Shown here one piece after another: positions 11,992-23,101 of a DNA stretch of 64,000 nucleotides. The notes below the pieces were generated by a model that was given only the letters and a program-made list of their open reading frames with translations, had not been told where the DNA came from and searched no databases. This DNA comes from Conchocele bisecta. Its lineage: Eukaryota > Mollusca > Bivalvia > Lucinida > Thyasiridae. Where the stretch lies: NCBI GenBank assembly GCA_029237695.1, contig CM055277.1, positions 40,954,242-41,018,241 on the forward strand, read 5' to 3'. The stretch's first letter is position 1; each line of letters begins with the position of its first letter. The position numbers and the translations under genes were made by a program.

Positions 11992-12214
11992 GGGGCCCGT
12001 TTCACTGAACGTCGTACGACTAAAATGTTCGTAAATGCAAAGTTAGGATCGTCTGGAAATTTCAATTGATGTATTTACATTTATTGAGCATAGGCTGCAT
12101 ATGCAGTATACGCTCAATAAATGTAAATCCCGTAATCGGCTACAAGAAAACAGACTATCATAAGTTTGCACTTACGAAACTTTTAATCGTACGAAATTTC
12201 GTGAAACGGCCCCC
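11992..12214. mobile_element. Palindromic MITE, GGGCCGTTTCAC family
   Basis: Ends GGGGCCCGTTTCACTGAACG and, inverted, CGTGAAACGGCCCC. The core contains a long palindrome around ATTTACATTTATTGAGCATA / TATACGCTCAATAAATGTAAAT. The same element occurs at 46,458-46,682 and 54,484-54,707. Non-coding. Confidence 0.85.
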
Positions 12215-12785
12215 TGGTTCCGCAAACGAACGATTGCCTATCGTTTATACATCGTCTTTAGATCGTTTTCGTTTGTATACTTCCGTTTGAAAAACGGGAC
12301 GTACTATGGTATACCATTGTCCGCCTGTCCGTCCGTCCTTCCGTAAGTCTGCCGTAGTTATGTGGCTACGAAATCAATGATAACTGTAAACTCCATTCAT
12401 TCCGTTCTGTCGTGTTCTGGCTATGTTTTACGGCTTTGTGGCTATTTTAAACCAAAAAAATAGCCACTTAACTATTCAATCGAGAGAACGCCCGTTGGTC
12501 CGTCTGTCCATGCGATTTGCGTTAAGGTTTTCTGATATCTATGTAGGCTATAGCTGCATGGAACAATGTTTATGTGAACTTGTATGAAACAATATTCATG
12601 TACGCATGTACATCTTACAATAGCTTGTATGTGTGCTCAGGGGCCAGTTGGCTCAATGCAATAAACGGCTTCTTCTTCCTTCTTCTATCTCTGCAACCCT
12701 AAGTCCGATTGACTTGAAACTATATATATTACTTGTCTATCTTGACCTATATTTTCATTCCATATAGCCCATGCCACCCAGGTGG
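12215..12785. other. Intergenic, no gene seen
   Basis: Low-complexity stretches with GTCCGTCCGTCC-like words (12,325) and no credible ORF. Confidence 0.6.
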
Positions 12786-13125
12786 AGTACAATTATTTTG
12801 TTATTAAATAACAATTCGCAATTCGTTCCATCAATCGTTTACACGAATTAGCAATTCGTTCCCACAAATTAACAAGTCGTTCCCTCAATTGAACAATTCG
12901 TTCCCACGAAATAACAATTGACAACGAAGTGTTATGTCGTGGGAATGAATTGTTAATTCGAAGGATCGAATTGTTAAATTGAGGGAACGAACTATTAAAT
13001 TGAGGGAATGAATTGTCATTTCGTGGGAACGAATTGTTAATTCGAGGGAACGAATTGTTATATCGTGGGAACGAATTGGTAAATTGAGGGAACGAATTGT
13101 TATTTCGTGGGAACGAATTAATAAA
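12786..13125. mobile_element. Foldback array of AACGAATTGTTA words
   Basis: About 14 copies of a roughly 20-23-bp word. In the left part it reads AACAATTCGTTCCCACGAAAT and from about 12,930 it is inverted (TTCGTGGGAACGAATTGTTA). Minor variants alternate (CGTGGGAACG or GAGGGAACG). A sister copy is at 15,435-15,745. Apparent ORFs here are translations of the repeat. Confidence 0.8.
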
Positions 13126-13411
13126 AAAGAATACATGGCTCCGTAGCTTATCTCATGAACAATAGATAGAAATGAACATTGTGCAATCTCTTCCTTTCCT
13201 GGGAAGTGTTGCTGACATTGCGACAAAGTTCAGTCCACCAATGGTGGTCACGTTCTAATATACGACTTGACATCTAAGTCGCAAAAAAATGCAAGTGTTG
13301 CTCATTATAGTGAAGAATTTGTAATCTATCAACAACTTATTGAAGTGTCCGGAGCTCAAATTACCTCCCTTATGGCAACGCCTATATTGATTTCGAAAAA
13401 AATGTAATATA

Positions 13412-13516
13412 TTCCGTAAATCAAGTCGGATGTTGACTAAACATTCAGCGCTTATGCGGGATGGAATACCGCATAAGAGCTGAACGTTTCGTCAACATTC
13501 GACGTGATTTACGGAA
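13412..13516. mobile_element. Hairpin MITE, TTCCGTAAATCA family
   Basis: Arms of about 48 bp: TTCCGTAAATCAAGTCGGATG on the left and its near reverse complement (GTGATTTACGGAA) on the right. A diverged copy lies at 15,154-15,231. Confidence 0.8.
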
Positions 13517-14928
13517 ACTATGACGGTTTTTCGAAATAAATATCGGCGAAATACGGCGAAATGATAAGAGAGGTAATTTCACAATTGCGACCATTGTTAT
13601 ACAATAATTAGTGTCGTATGAAGTGGTTTTCCTGAGCATCTACACTGTGTACGGAATGGGAGACATGCCGACGGGCGTCCGACGGGAATTAAAGGCCGCC
13701 AGGGACCAGCATATATCCCGACCACTAGGCATGCTCAGAAAGTAATGCTTAATGCTACTGGATGGCGAACAGTGTATGGTCAGTGCAAGTGGATACGTAG
13801 GCTGGTCTGGGACTGGCATGGTTACACAGACATGATCCTTTTCCCAGGAGAGACTCACCAGTTTAAGTAGGTAATATTTGTAACGTCATTAAATTAACAT
13901 AAGTGGTATGGATCCTGAAGACAACTCACATTATATGATAATATATAGTGAACAATGAAAACGACAGTAACATGTTGTTTAACTGCCGTGGTAAGTGAGT
14001 CAGTGGAATAAGGGGGCTAACTCCCTGATGGTGTTCGCCCCTTGTCCCACTGATCCCTTCTGTATAACATAACACTACAATTGAAGGGGCGGTGAAATAA
14101 GGGGGCTACCTTCCTCATACAGTTAGTCCCCTTCTTCTCCTGACCCCTTCAATTGTGAATTAGCAGGCTGGGCATTCAGCTGTATTACTATGACATAATT
14201 GTATATTTACACCTTCTACAAATTCATAATGCAAACGACCATTCGACGTACTAATTGCGTTTACATTCCAATACATTAGGCCCACGTGACGTCGCGTGAT
14301 GTTGTTGATTGTTCGTTTGAAGTCATTAATTTCCACGAGGTTGTCAATACCTGCACGCCGTTGATCGAACATCGCTGTTCCAGGAATTGCGACAAAATGT
14401 CGTAAAACAAGAATATTATTAAATTATTTGGTTATTTAAATTTTTGAAACTATCAGAAAATGCAGTGCCAATATAAGCAATAAAACCAAGGGCTTTATTC
14501 ATTAACTGTTTCACGAAAGCTGCTCAAATATTACGGCAATATAAACAATACAAAAACAGGACGTTTTTATTTTTGGATAATAGTAAATTTTGTCAAGATT
14601 TAAGAATCAGCGTTGGTTTTGTTTCCTAAAAATGGTAAAATTATTATTGATTTCATTACGAACAAAACAAACAGAGCTCTCGATGTGAATTTAAAAGGGG
14701 CGAAATTGAAATAGAACAGCAGAAGATAAGTAGAAAAACAAACAAACAAATGAAAAGTATTGACTACACAAACTGACTAGGTATAGCTTGGAAAAGATCT
14801 AACTAAATAAACAAAAAATAAATTAATATAACCATCCACTGTAATGTTTACAAAATATATAAAAATATGTTTTCACATTTCCCCATGTTAAATGGCCATA
14901 TACACTGCCATCTATTACACAGAGTGTA
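13517..14928. other. Intergenic with small hairpins, no confident gene
   Basis: Two tandem stem-loops near 13,985-14,155 contain AATAAGGGGGCTA and its inverse. Minus-strand ORFs at 13,640-13,858 (72 codons) and 14,160-14,372 (70 codons) lack recognisable domains. A half-copy of the MITE at 3,371 lies near 14,500-14,650. Confidence 0.5.
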
Positions 14929-15056
14929 TACAGTGGAACCCCGCTATACCGGACACCAATAAAACACCTGTGATCTTAGTGTTGACCAAGTATGGACCAG
15001 AATGATCAAATCTACAGAGTGTCCCAGGGTGTCCTGTTTAGAGAGGTTTCACTGTA
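14929..15056. mobile_element. Pogo/Tigger-type MITE
   Basis: Starts TACAGTGGAACCCCGCTATA and ends GTTTAGAGAGGTTTCACTGTA (inverted, imperfect). TA is present at both boundaries, as expected for this superfamily. No ORF. Confidence 0.8.
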
Positions 15057-15153
15057 CCATACTCGACATTAACATTGGAGCCAAAACACGTGATTCTATA
15101 TCTAAGTAGATGTGCGAAATCTCATGAAAAATATTTATACAATTTACGATATT

Positions 15154-15231
15154 TTCCGTAAATGAGGTCGAAAGTTGACGAAATGTCATTTGCAATGAAG
15201 ATTTCGTCGACTGTCGACGTCATTTACAGAA
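15154..15231. mobile_element. Hairpin MITE, TTCCGTAAATCA family (short copy)
   Basis: TTCCGTAAATGAGGTCGAAAG pairs with GACGTCATTTACAGAA. Related to the hairpin at 13,412. Confidence 0.65.
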
Positions 15232-15434
15232 CATATCAGTTTCTGTAAATATTTTCACGAAAATAAACGCACATTAGGTACACAATCACATGGCGTGTCT
15301 CTTTGTGTTCGGCCACTTGAACTCATTGGCTTTTACCGAAAGTGTTCATTGTTTCAATATCGAAAGTGTCCTTCATTACTAAATGTATAAGATGATTTTC
15401 TAAAACGCATTATAGCCTCCGGCTACACTACGGA

Positions 15435-15745
15435 GCCCCGCAACGGACGTATAATTCTTTTTTTTAATAATTCGTTCCCATGAAATAACAATTCGTTCAC
15501 ACGAATTAACAATTCGTTCCCTCTCGTTCCCTCAATTTAACAATTCATTCCTACGAAATAACAATTCGGGAACGAATTGCTAAGTCGAGGGAACGAATTG
15601 TTAAATTGAGGGAACGAATTATCATTTCGTGGAAACTAATTGTTAATTCGAGGGAACGAATTGTTATGTCGTGGGAACGAATTGTTATTTCGTGGGAACG
15701 AATGAATAAAGCAAATCCATGTCCCCTGCGGGGCTCCGCTCCGAC
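15435..15745. mobile_element. Foldback with AACGAATTGTTA array
   Basis: Imperfect inverted ends (ACGGAGCCCCGCAACGGAC and inverted CCCCTGCGGGGCTCCGCT) enclose an array of the same words as the 12,786 element, with orientation switching near 15,565. Confidence 0.75.
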
Positions 15746-15845
15746 TATACGACACTAGAGTGTGACGTTTTGGTGGGCACCAACCTATCTGTAGGTACAT
15801 GTACTACTTAATTAAATGTGTCACCTGAAACAAATATTTTCGACT

Positions 15846-16014
15846 GGCCCGGTTTGCTCAAAACATCCGTTTGCTTAACAGACTGTTAAATCCTTAACTG
15901 AATGGTTAAAATCTCTGTTTTAACAGAGATTTTAACCACTTCAGTTAAAGATTTAACAGTGCGTTAAGGATTAACAGTCCGTTAAGCTAACTGGTGTTTT
16001 GAACAACCGGGCCC
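15846..16014. mobile_element. Near-perfect palindromic MITE (about 80-bp arms)
   Basis: GGCCCGGTTTGCTCAAAACA on the left matches the inverse of the right end (TTTGAACAACCGGGCCC). The centre reads AAAATCTCTGTTTTAACAGAG. Words based on GTTAAGGATTTAACAGT repeat along each arm. No ORF. Confidence 0.85.
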
Positions 16015-16074
16015 AGATTTTAAATAAAGTATATGTATGAATCATTGCACATCAACAAAAATTAAATACAGAGA

Positions 16075-16279
16075 ATAAATAATAATGTCGTTAACATTTT
16101 AAGGAAAGGAAAACACGGTTATCGCACCTGATATCAGTGTGGTAACTTTACGTCCGATATAAAATGTTTAATAATGCCAATCGATACGTGGGGTAATGGT
16201 CAATGAATGTTTATTTTGCCAGAAATGATGTATGATATAAAGAACATTTTGTGCCTACTGAGTTGGCATGTAACTTTAA
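16075..16279. mobile_element. Fragment of 500-bp GGTACATGCCCACTCAGTAGG MITE
   Basis: Matches the right half of 29,051-29,569, ending AACATTTTGTGCCTACTGAG. The left half is missing. Confidence 0.7.
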
Positions 16280-16389
16280 ATAATATCGCAGATACATGTG
16301 TAAGTTGTGCTTATTAACGGTACATGCATAAACTGCAACCGTCCATTATCAACAAAATAGAGGTCGACTCTTTTTGGGTGTACGGCAGT

Positions 16390-16756
16390 TTAAACGGGAC
16401 ATGCGCAGTGTTTTTCCATCTCGTTACCACGGCATAGCATCTTGTCCCCACGAGTTAGCTGTCTCGTTCGAACGACATAACATCTCGTTCCCAACGAGAT
16501 CGCTAATTAGTTCGAACGAGTTAGCTATCTCGTACCCATGACATACATGTACTATCTCGTTCTAAAAATATAGTATCGTCGTTTTGAATAGAATATAATA
16601 GAAAAGTAGACATTGCTTCACCAAATTGAATGACAATGATGCTTTCTACGTTTGAGTGTCTGACTATGTCTTGGGAACGACAATAATGTCTACTGGAAAC
16701 GTGATATTATTATCGTGGGATCGAGATAGAAAATAAACAGTGCATGTCCCTTTTAA
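16390..16756. mobile_element. Foldback with TCTCGTTCGAACGAG words
   Basis: Imperfect inverted ends (TTTAAACGGGACATGCGCAG and inverted CAGTGCATGTCCCTTTTAA) enclose words such as CTCGTTCGAACGA and GAACGAGTTAGCTATCTCG. This is the same architecture as the 12,786 and 15,435 elements with a different internal word. Confidence 0.7.
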
Positions 16757-17060
16757 TGCCCCAGTCATAGTGTCACGTTTTGGCCGCGCCGTTGTGCCCC
16801 GTTTCTAACCACAACGATTTGCAAAGTTTGCAGAGGTCCACGATGAGCCACGTTGTGCCACGTTGTCGCCACGTGCTAGAAATTGAACTGGAAATTTTAA
16901 TTTCGGACATGATATTTTGCAGTACAGAGTGGCCTGCGGTTCTCTTACCAGGCGAATTGCAATTCCTGGAGCGCAGGATTGCAATTCGCGTTCCCATTAA
17001 TTGCAATTGGACCGCAATCGGACCGCAATCGGACTGCAATCATGTGACCGCGGTCCAAAG
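16757..17060. repeat. CACGTTGTGCC / ATTGCAATTGG repeat
   Basis: The segment from CCCCAGTCATAGTGTCACG is the inverse of 45,823-45,865 and 53,850-53,893. It runs into CCACGTTGTGCCACGTTG repeats. From 16,955 it holds GAATTGCAATTC and GACCGCAATCGGACCGCAAT words, also seen at 31,815-31,885 and 34,140-34,215. Apparent ORFs here are repeat translations. Confidence 0.65.
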
Positions 17061-17598
17061 AGTTGGTTGCGGAATTGCAATACTTATAGCGCAGTTCGCG
17101 CTGCGCTCCGCTTTTAATTGCAATTTACGCTCCTTTGTTTCTGTAAACTGCGAAAGAATGACCGCTTTACGCTGCGCTCTGCGGTAAAACCAGCGGACCG
17201 CTCTGCTTAACCAATGCGGCAATAAAATCGAAATAGTTGACAAACGTATCCGTGTTCCAATCCAAAATTTTATCCCATCTATCTAATTCAAAGTGACTAC
17301 CCTAGAAAGTCAGCGGTATTTGTGATCTGTTTTGTTGGTGCGCAAATATAAATCGGCGGGTTATTGCGAGACAAACAGTGAAACATTGACCTTGACAATT
17401 TCTTGGACAAAACAAAATGTCGTCACTCACTCACTGCCGTTCCGAATATCAAGAACACATTAATAGACACCACCATGCTGACAATATATTTATTTTCATA
17501 TAAAATCAAATGATAATGTGTGGTCTACGGTATAATATAGCAAAACAAAGTATAAATTTTGCGTTTTGTTTACTTTTTCGTCGGTATCAAATTACGTT
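17061..17598. other. Intergenic, no gene seen
   Basis: Continuation of the CGAAAGAATGACCGC-type words to about 17,220, then unique AT-rich sequence up to the Ngaro element's left end. Confidence 0.5.
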
Positions 17599-17855
17599 TT
17601 CCAATTACCTTTGAAGTCGAATTGTAATGGAGATGAAATAACAAGAAAATGACATACCAATTAAACGGTATAATTAGGCGAATGATTTTCCAGCAAGTCA
17701 ATGAGAAATCGAAACACATGAGTACAACAAAGACAAGCGCTGATAAAGTACATTCCTTCAACAAATGTCATTCAGTATCAACAAAATGCTGAACAAAATA
17801 ACATGTGCCAAATGAACTATGCGACTGAAAACCAAAACCACTTTTCTGCAGCCGC
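17599..17855 (-). repeat. Split direct repeat B2 (3' terminus)
   Basis: Identical over 257 bp to 18,425-18,681. Starts (plus strand) TTCCAATTACCTTTGAAGTC and ends CTGCAGCCGC. Outer flank is AAATTACGTT. Confidence 0.9.
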
Positions 17856-18038
17856 TTTCACCGGTAGGTCGTAACCCACTACCGTGAACAGTACAATATA
17901 TAGAAAAAACATACCGTTTGTTCTTCATACATGTAACTTCCCGCACTATCTCCGACATGTAAAGAAACAGGTTATGCATTAATGAACAAATTGATATCAA
18001 CCGATATTATATTTCAAGGGCATTTGGGTGGGGGCGGG

Positions 18039-18428
18039 TTGAAGAAAAATATTATCTGACTAGACTGGTACACTGAAAAATCACCTGTGCCGAAAGCAAT
18101 AAGAAATCTAACATTGCGGTGCGTGCTACGTAAGAACCAATCAAAAGCACAGCAGCAAAAAACAAACAAACAACATGGTAACTAAGTTACAAGGACTTTT
18201 TCTACTAAATAATTATTATTTCAAAAAACAGTAACACTTAGTAACAAAATAAGATCAACGTCTACCAAATTTAGAAGCAGATATTAATAAAATAAATTCT
18301 GATAAAATGAAAACAAACCAGCCTTGAATACAAGATACCGCACCACGAAAATAAATAGGTTACAAGCCACTAAAACTCTATATTCAAATTAATTAACTTT
18401 TTTTATTTTATATCAATAAAAAACTTCC
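18039..18428 (-). repeat. Split direct repeat A2 (internal)
   Basis: Copy of 24,658-25,058. Nearly all differences are one- to three-base gaps, mostly in short homopolymers. Abuts B1 through a shared TTCC. Confidence 0.88.
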
Positions 18429-18681
18429 AATTACCTTTGAAGTCGAATTGTAATGGAGATGAAATAACAAGAAAATGACATACCAATTAAACGGTATAAT
18501 TAGGCGAATGATTTTCCAGCAAGTCAATGAGAAATCGAAACACATGAGTACAACAAAGACAAGCGCTGATAAAGTACATTCCTTCAACAAATGTCATTCA
18601 GTATCAACAAAATGCTGAACAAAATAACATGTGCCAAATGAACTATGCGACTGAAAACCAAAACCACTTTTCTGCAGCCGC
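18425..18681 (-). repeat. Split direct repeat B1 (internal)
   Basis: Exact copy of B2 and adjacent to A2. It lies 3' of the hydrolase ORF in element sense. Confidence 0.9.
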
Positions 18682-19721
18682 CAAGCCAAAGGCCCCCCAA
18701 TATAATAAAGCAGAACAATGAAAACGGTACGAACAGATGAAATGAGCTAAATGATATGAAGGCACATCTCTGTAGAAATAAATGAGGAAAACTGACCCTA
18801 ACTTGTATGACCAGTATAGACCCAAACTGCCCGTACAATAATGCAATATAACCGGCTTCTGCAATAATTACCATTCAATTGGACAATGTCCCAACAAAAA
18901 TGAATAGTAACATCAACAGGATGTTGATCTCAAACCGGACAGTCCCAGAAGGCAAGATGGCAATATGTAAAGATATCAAGGATATAGAGTGTATGAAATG
19001 AGATGATAAAATGAATTGCACCGATAGTAATTAAAATGCATGTTACAATAGTCATGTTCAAACTTACATGATACGGCCCGTGTTCTCCTGCCAAAACTTC
19101 CTTACCACCTAGAACTGAATTGAGCCTGATCCGCTCAAAACATTAGCGTTCCACTCGAGGGAGTAACACGACGTGAGACTGAACCCTCTGGAAAGGAAGA
19201 AAGGCAGGACAGCACAAACTGTTCCAAAGAACAAACCACAACAATTCTTAGAACAGTATTAAACAAATGATACATATGTTTATGTTACTATAATACGCTA
19301 TCAATATATGGCTCTAACAGAGAGATGAGACCGAAGGGCTATGTCATCAATGTAGATCCCTATCAGCCTGTGCATGCGCACAGTATGAAGCGAATCTGCA
19401 CCAATCCTCATTCCATCAATGAAACAATCTTCATGCTCCTAACACGCAAAATAGATCATTAACAAGTTAAAGGAGAGTGCTATTCGTGTAACACCTTGGC
19501 CCTAAATACCCAAGCCTCATGTCCCAGCCACATATATGTACCACCTTAAAGTGAATATTATAGTAGCACAAGACAAATGATGTAATGCAAGTTAACCAAC
19601 ATTATGTGTTCCTTAACCCTTTAACCACCTGTAAATAGTAATTACTTAATATCTCGACCCTTCTGTATTAAGGTGAAGACCGCCATCCCTAACCGCAAAC
19701 ATATGCCTGTGAGGGTGGCCG
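18682..19721 (-). other. Ngaro 3' non-coding region
   Basis: Roughly 1 kb between the hydrolase stop and repeat B1. No ORF with recognisable features. A minus-strand ORF crossing 18,584-18,874 is mostly repeat B1 sequence. Confidence 0.5.
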
Positions 19722-20140
19722 TCATGACCCTTGAAAGGTTTGAATGTTTTTAAGAATGGAATTTTTCTGTATTTTACACAGCTTCTTAATTTTCATGTTT
19801 GCCTGCTCTACTAAATGCCTCGATGAAGAATAATCCATGTCTGGAATAATGGCAGAGAATACGAGTCTAATTGTTTGCTTAACTTGTTTAACCGCTGCAA
19901 ACAAATTGTTTATGGCTGCTGGAAAGGCTTCTGTAGTCAGCTTATAAATGTCATTAGTTCCTACATGCAAAATGACGTAATCAGAAGCCCGAATGTCAGC
20001 TCGTAAAGACGAATTCTTAACAATCTCATTCACTAACCCTCCAGTTGTTTTCCCGGAAACGGTCGTACTTCAAGAGAATCCACCCCGTGAACGTGTTTTG
20101 CGATAGAGTCTGAGATAAGCAAAATCTTTTCTCTACCTAG
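19722..20140 (-). pseudogene. SGNH-hydrolase-like ORF of the Ngaro element
   Basis: An open frame of 103 codons ends at 19,722. It contains ILHVGTNDIY, which matches the block III GxND motif of SGNH/GDSL hydrolases. Just upstream, in a neighbouring frame (about 20,040-20,120), LLISDSIAKHVHG matches the block I GDS-type region. A one-base frame change near 20,045-20,055 separates them. The block V DxxH motif is not seen, so the C-terminus is short or lost. Several Ngaro elements carry a hydrolase of this type downstream of the recombinase. Its role in the element's cycle is not established. Confidence 0.65.
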
Positions 20141-20203
20141 AAGAAACAAACATAACGCTATTCAAGATGCAAATTCATTTGCTGCGCAACATACAATTTA
20201 TCT

Positions 20204-21080
20204 TTAATGGAAAATTTGATGGTACTTTTTGTAAGCGGCACTACGCCAATCACCCTGAAGTTGGATCAACTCCGCAGGAACTCCTGCCTGAAATGCCAAA
20301 GTGGTGCCGCCTCGACGAAAGCTATGTGAAGAATAAGCCATGGAATCTAAACCAATTTCACCTATTAAAGATCTCAATTTAGATTGAAACATCGGGTAAG
20401 TAATTGCCTTATTACTAGAATATGAAAATAGAGGTTTATCCTCGGACACAGGCACTAAACGTAATAGATTAGAATATGCCACCACAGGACAAAGAACAGA
20501 GTTTGATTTAATAAGTGGAATTTGTAAAACTCTATCACCAAACTGCAAAGTTTTTGTCCACCGGAAAGAAACTAGTAAAAAATTGTCCACTTCAATAATA
20601 TCACTTCGCAGAAGATATCTTTTTGACTTATCTGACTGACTTTCAAGAACCAGATTTGATTTTCGAGCTAATAGAAAAAACGCAAACAAGAAAAGACACC
20701 AAAAACAAACATCTAGAGGTTTTGACATATCTAATTTATGAAATATCTGTCGCAGAATAATCGGAGTAATTGGCAAAGCCTGCTTAACACAATGTGGATG
20801 CGTTCTATTCAAACCTTTCAAGGCTAAACCTAACAAAAAATTATTCACATTCAACTCTACACCTAGTAATAAGTGCATAGTTCTCACCCCACTAATGTAT
20901 TCCTAATAGTCTCTACCGACTTGAAAGAACGACTCAAAAAATTGAGCATATAACGAAAGCAAGTCTGTTGATGCTGGAACTGAAACAAACCCAAAAAAAG
21001 AAACAAAAAATAGATAACTTTCCCACTGTGTACGTAAGTTTGATTGGTGCCAATGGCAAACGTGACCTCCTAGACACTTT
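20204..21080 (-). pseudogene. Tyrosine recombinase of the Ngaro element
   Basis: The catalytic domain is open from 20,887 to 20,204 (227 codons). Visible residues are a first arginine in LLARKSNLV, the H-x-x-R box in SSHSFRRGGTTLAF, a tryptophan in QLQGDWRS and the nucleophile region AAYKKYHQIF. All key catalytic positions are therefore present. The N-terminal arm is spread over two other frames (20,903-21,094) with at least two frame changes. The enzyme would insert the circular cDNA without leaving a target duplication. The catalytic core looks functional, while the N-terminal breaks may be sequence errors. Confidence 0.8.
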
Positions 21081-22860
21081 AGGTTTCTTCTCAAACAACT
21101 CGTAAATAGGAACCTGCAATAAAAAAAAAGTAAACAATACCCAGATTCCGAATCTGAAATAATCAGCTGGAAAAACCAAACAATCTACTCCCTGACCAAC
21201 CCAATTACTAGCAAAAATATTTTTATGGTAATTCCCATCCAAATTCCATCTGCTTAAACAATCTGCAAGCCTGTTATTCACAACCGAATTATTTTGCTTT
21301 TAAGTTCAAACTCGAACATTGCGCAATTGAAAACAAATTTCTCGCAGACATTTCTGCAGAAATTCGCTGGTGTTGATCCTTTATTAATGACAGCACAAGA
21401 AAGTCTGATTATCACCATAAATATCACTATCCTCCGACCTTTCAACTGCGCACCCCATGTTAGTTTTAGCGCACTACTATTGTCAATAACTCCAAAGCCA
21501 TTAATATGCAATTGAAGCTTAGTGATCTCTTCTGGAAAGTCTGCATGAAAAGAACTGTTTTCCAAAATATACCCACACAACCTTGCAAAAACAAGCATCG
21601 GTTGCAAATATTTCATCCGGATCCGACCACTCTCCAATAGACATCATTGTAACACCATTGGAATAATGGCAAAAAATGTTTGCCACCATAATAAGTCTTT
21701 TTAAGGTAAATTGGAAGCATGTGGTACTTTCATCCTAATTTGTAAATTTCTCGTAAAAACTTCAAAAGCCTTTGAACAAAAAACTCGACCTGGTTCTGAC
21801 AGGACATGCCAAAACATAATTTCCCTAACAAAGGACTGTAATTCTTTTTTGGTTTTAGCTTTTGTTCTATTTAACCAAGATTCCACCAGCAAAGATATTT
21901 CAGTAACCGTTCTGGAGTATTCCAGAGTCATAGCCTTTGTATCAAATAAAATAAAACACCGACAAAAACCATTTTTGTTGAAGGAGGTCATGCTTTTTTT
22001 TTTCTTTTGATTCTTGAAACCCACATTTTTCCAAAATACCCTCAAAAAGTGCTATACGCAAATGGAGCTAGTTCTGGTTTTCTCTGCACCCGCAAAATCA
22101 TCTAAATTTAACACAGCAATACCAATCTTAACATAAGAAAAACTATAGCATGGTAACCTCTGGCATATTTTGAGCTGCACTGCGCAAACCCATTGAAAAA
22201 CAAAACCGTGTCAAAACATTAAATGGCCTTTAAAATTTGAAAACCAACCTTATTGTACTCACTAGGGCATATTCCTATCTGTCTAAAGGCCTTTTTTAGA
22301 TCTTTTTTCCAGATCAAACAGCCTCGTCTTTGTCCTAACTAATTGAACCGGTCATCTACCTTTGGGTAAATTAAGAGACTTTGTTTCCCAATACATGTCT
22401 TTTTCAATCAAATCATTTAAAGAATTATTTTTCGGGAAAAAACTAAGATCCAAGATATACGTCTTTCTAGAATCTTTTTTTCGGTACTGAATTTAATGGT
22501 GATACAATCACAGGTTCATGAAATGGATTAGTCTTGAAAGGTCCCAATACGGTTATTTTTATTTATCTCTTTCAAAAAATATTTGTTAATTTCTTCTGGA
22601 TAATCTCTAGCTCCTTTATGATTCCTATGAACATTACCAAACATATTGAATTTAGGTTCCTTGTAGCACCCCCAAAGGAAAACAAACTCCAATAAATCAC
22701 AAAGATGTTGTTTTATCCTGTAGTCTGCCAACATGTGTCTCAAAAAGGGGGAAGTTTAATCTGTCATTTACCGGAATTTCTGCAACTTCATAATTAAAAT
22801 ACACCCGATTTTACTCTTGAAACATGTGCGCAAGTAGGGTTACTCTGTTCTATCCCTCTC
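21081..22860 (-). pseudogene. Reverse transcriptase-RNase H of the Ngaro element
   Basis: Fragments in several minus-strand frames follow the order of DIRS-group polymerases. These are an N-terminal LADYRIKQHLCDLLEF...GCYKEPKFNMFGNVHRNH (22,743-22,530), fragments of the palm around 22,500-22,150, the connection region with LFDTKAMTLE and LVESWLNRTKA (about 21,960-21,830), the RNase H region (HADFPEEITKLQLHINGFGV, 21,550-21,480) and the RNase H end NNRLADCLSRWN (21,275-21,240). The catalytic YxDD box was not located in an open frame. At least eight frame changes break the gene. Order and spacing otherwise look complete. Confidence 0.7.
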
Positions 22861-23101
22861 ACTTCGCTCTCGCAAATATCACACTGTTGTTGTGAACTTT
22901 ACCCAAATTAGTAAAAATATCAATTATCGGTAACTGAAATTTTTATAGTAATCAGATTCAGATGGAATAGTTACTGCAGTGCTAGACGCCGGTTTATTTT
23001 TCCCGTGTAAACCTTTTATTTTTGTTATCCCATGTATTCACAAATTTTGGTAAAAAAAATGTCAGTCAACCGGTTCATTCTTCTTCAAAATTTCATTGCG
23101 G

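Noticed and set aside
13640..14372. Two minus-strand ORFs (72 and 70 codons) as exons of a host gene, with a GTGAGT donor near 13,862
   Set aside because: No domain, no consistent acceptor/donor pair, and the upstream sequence does not read as coding.
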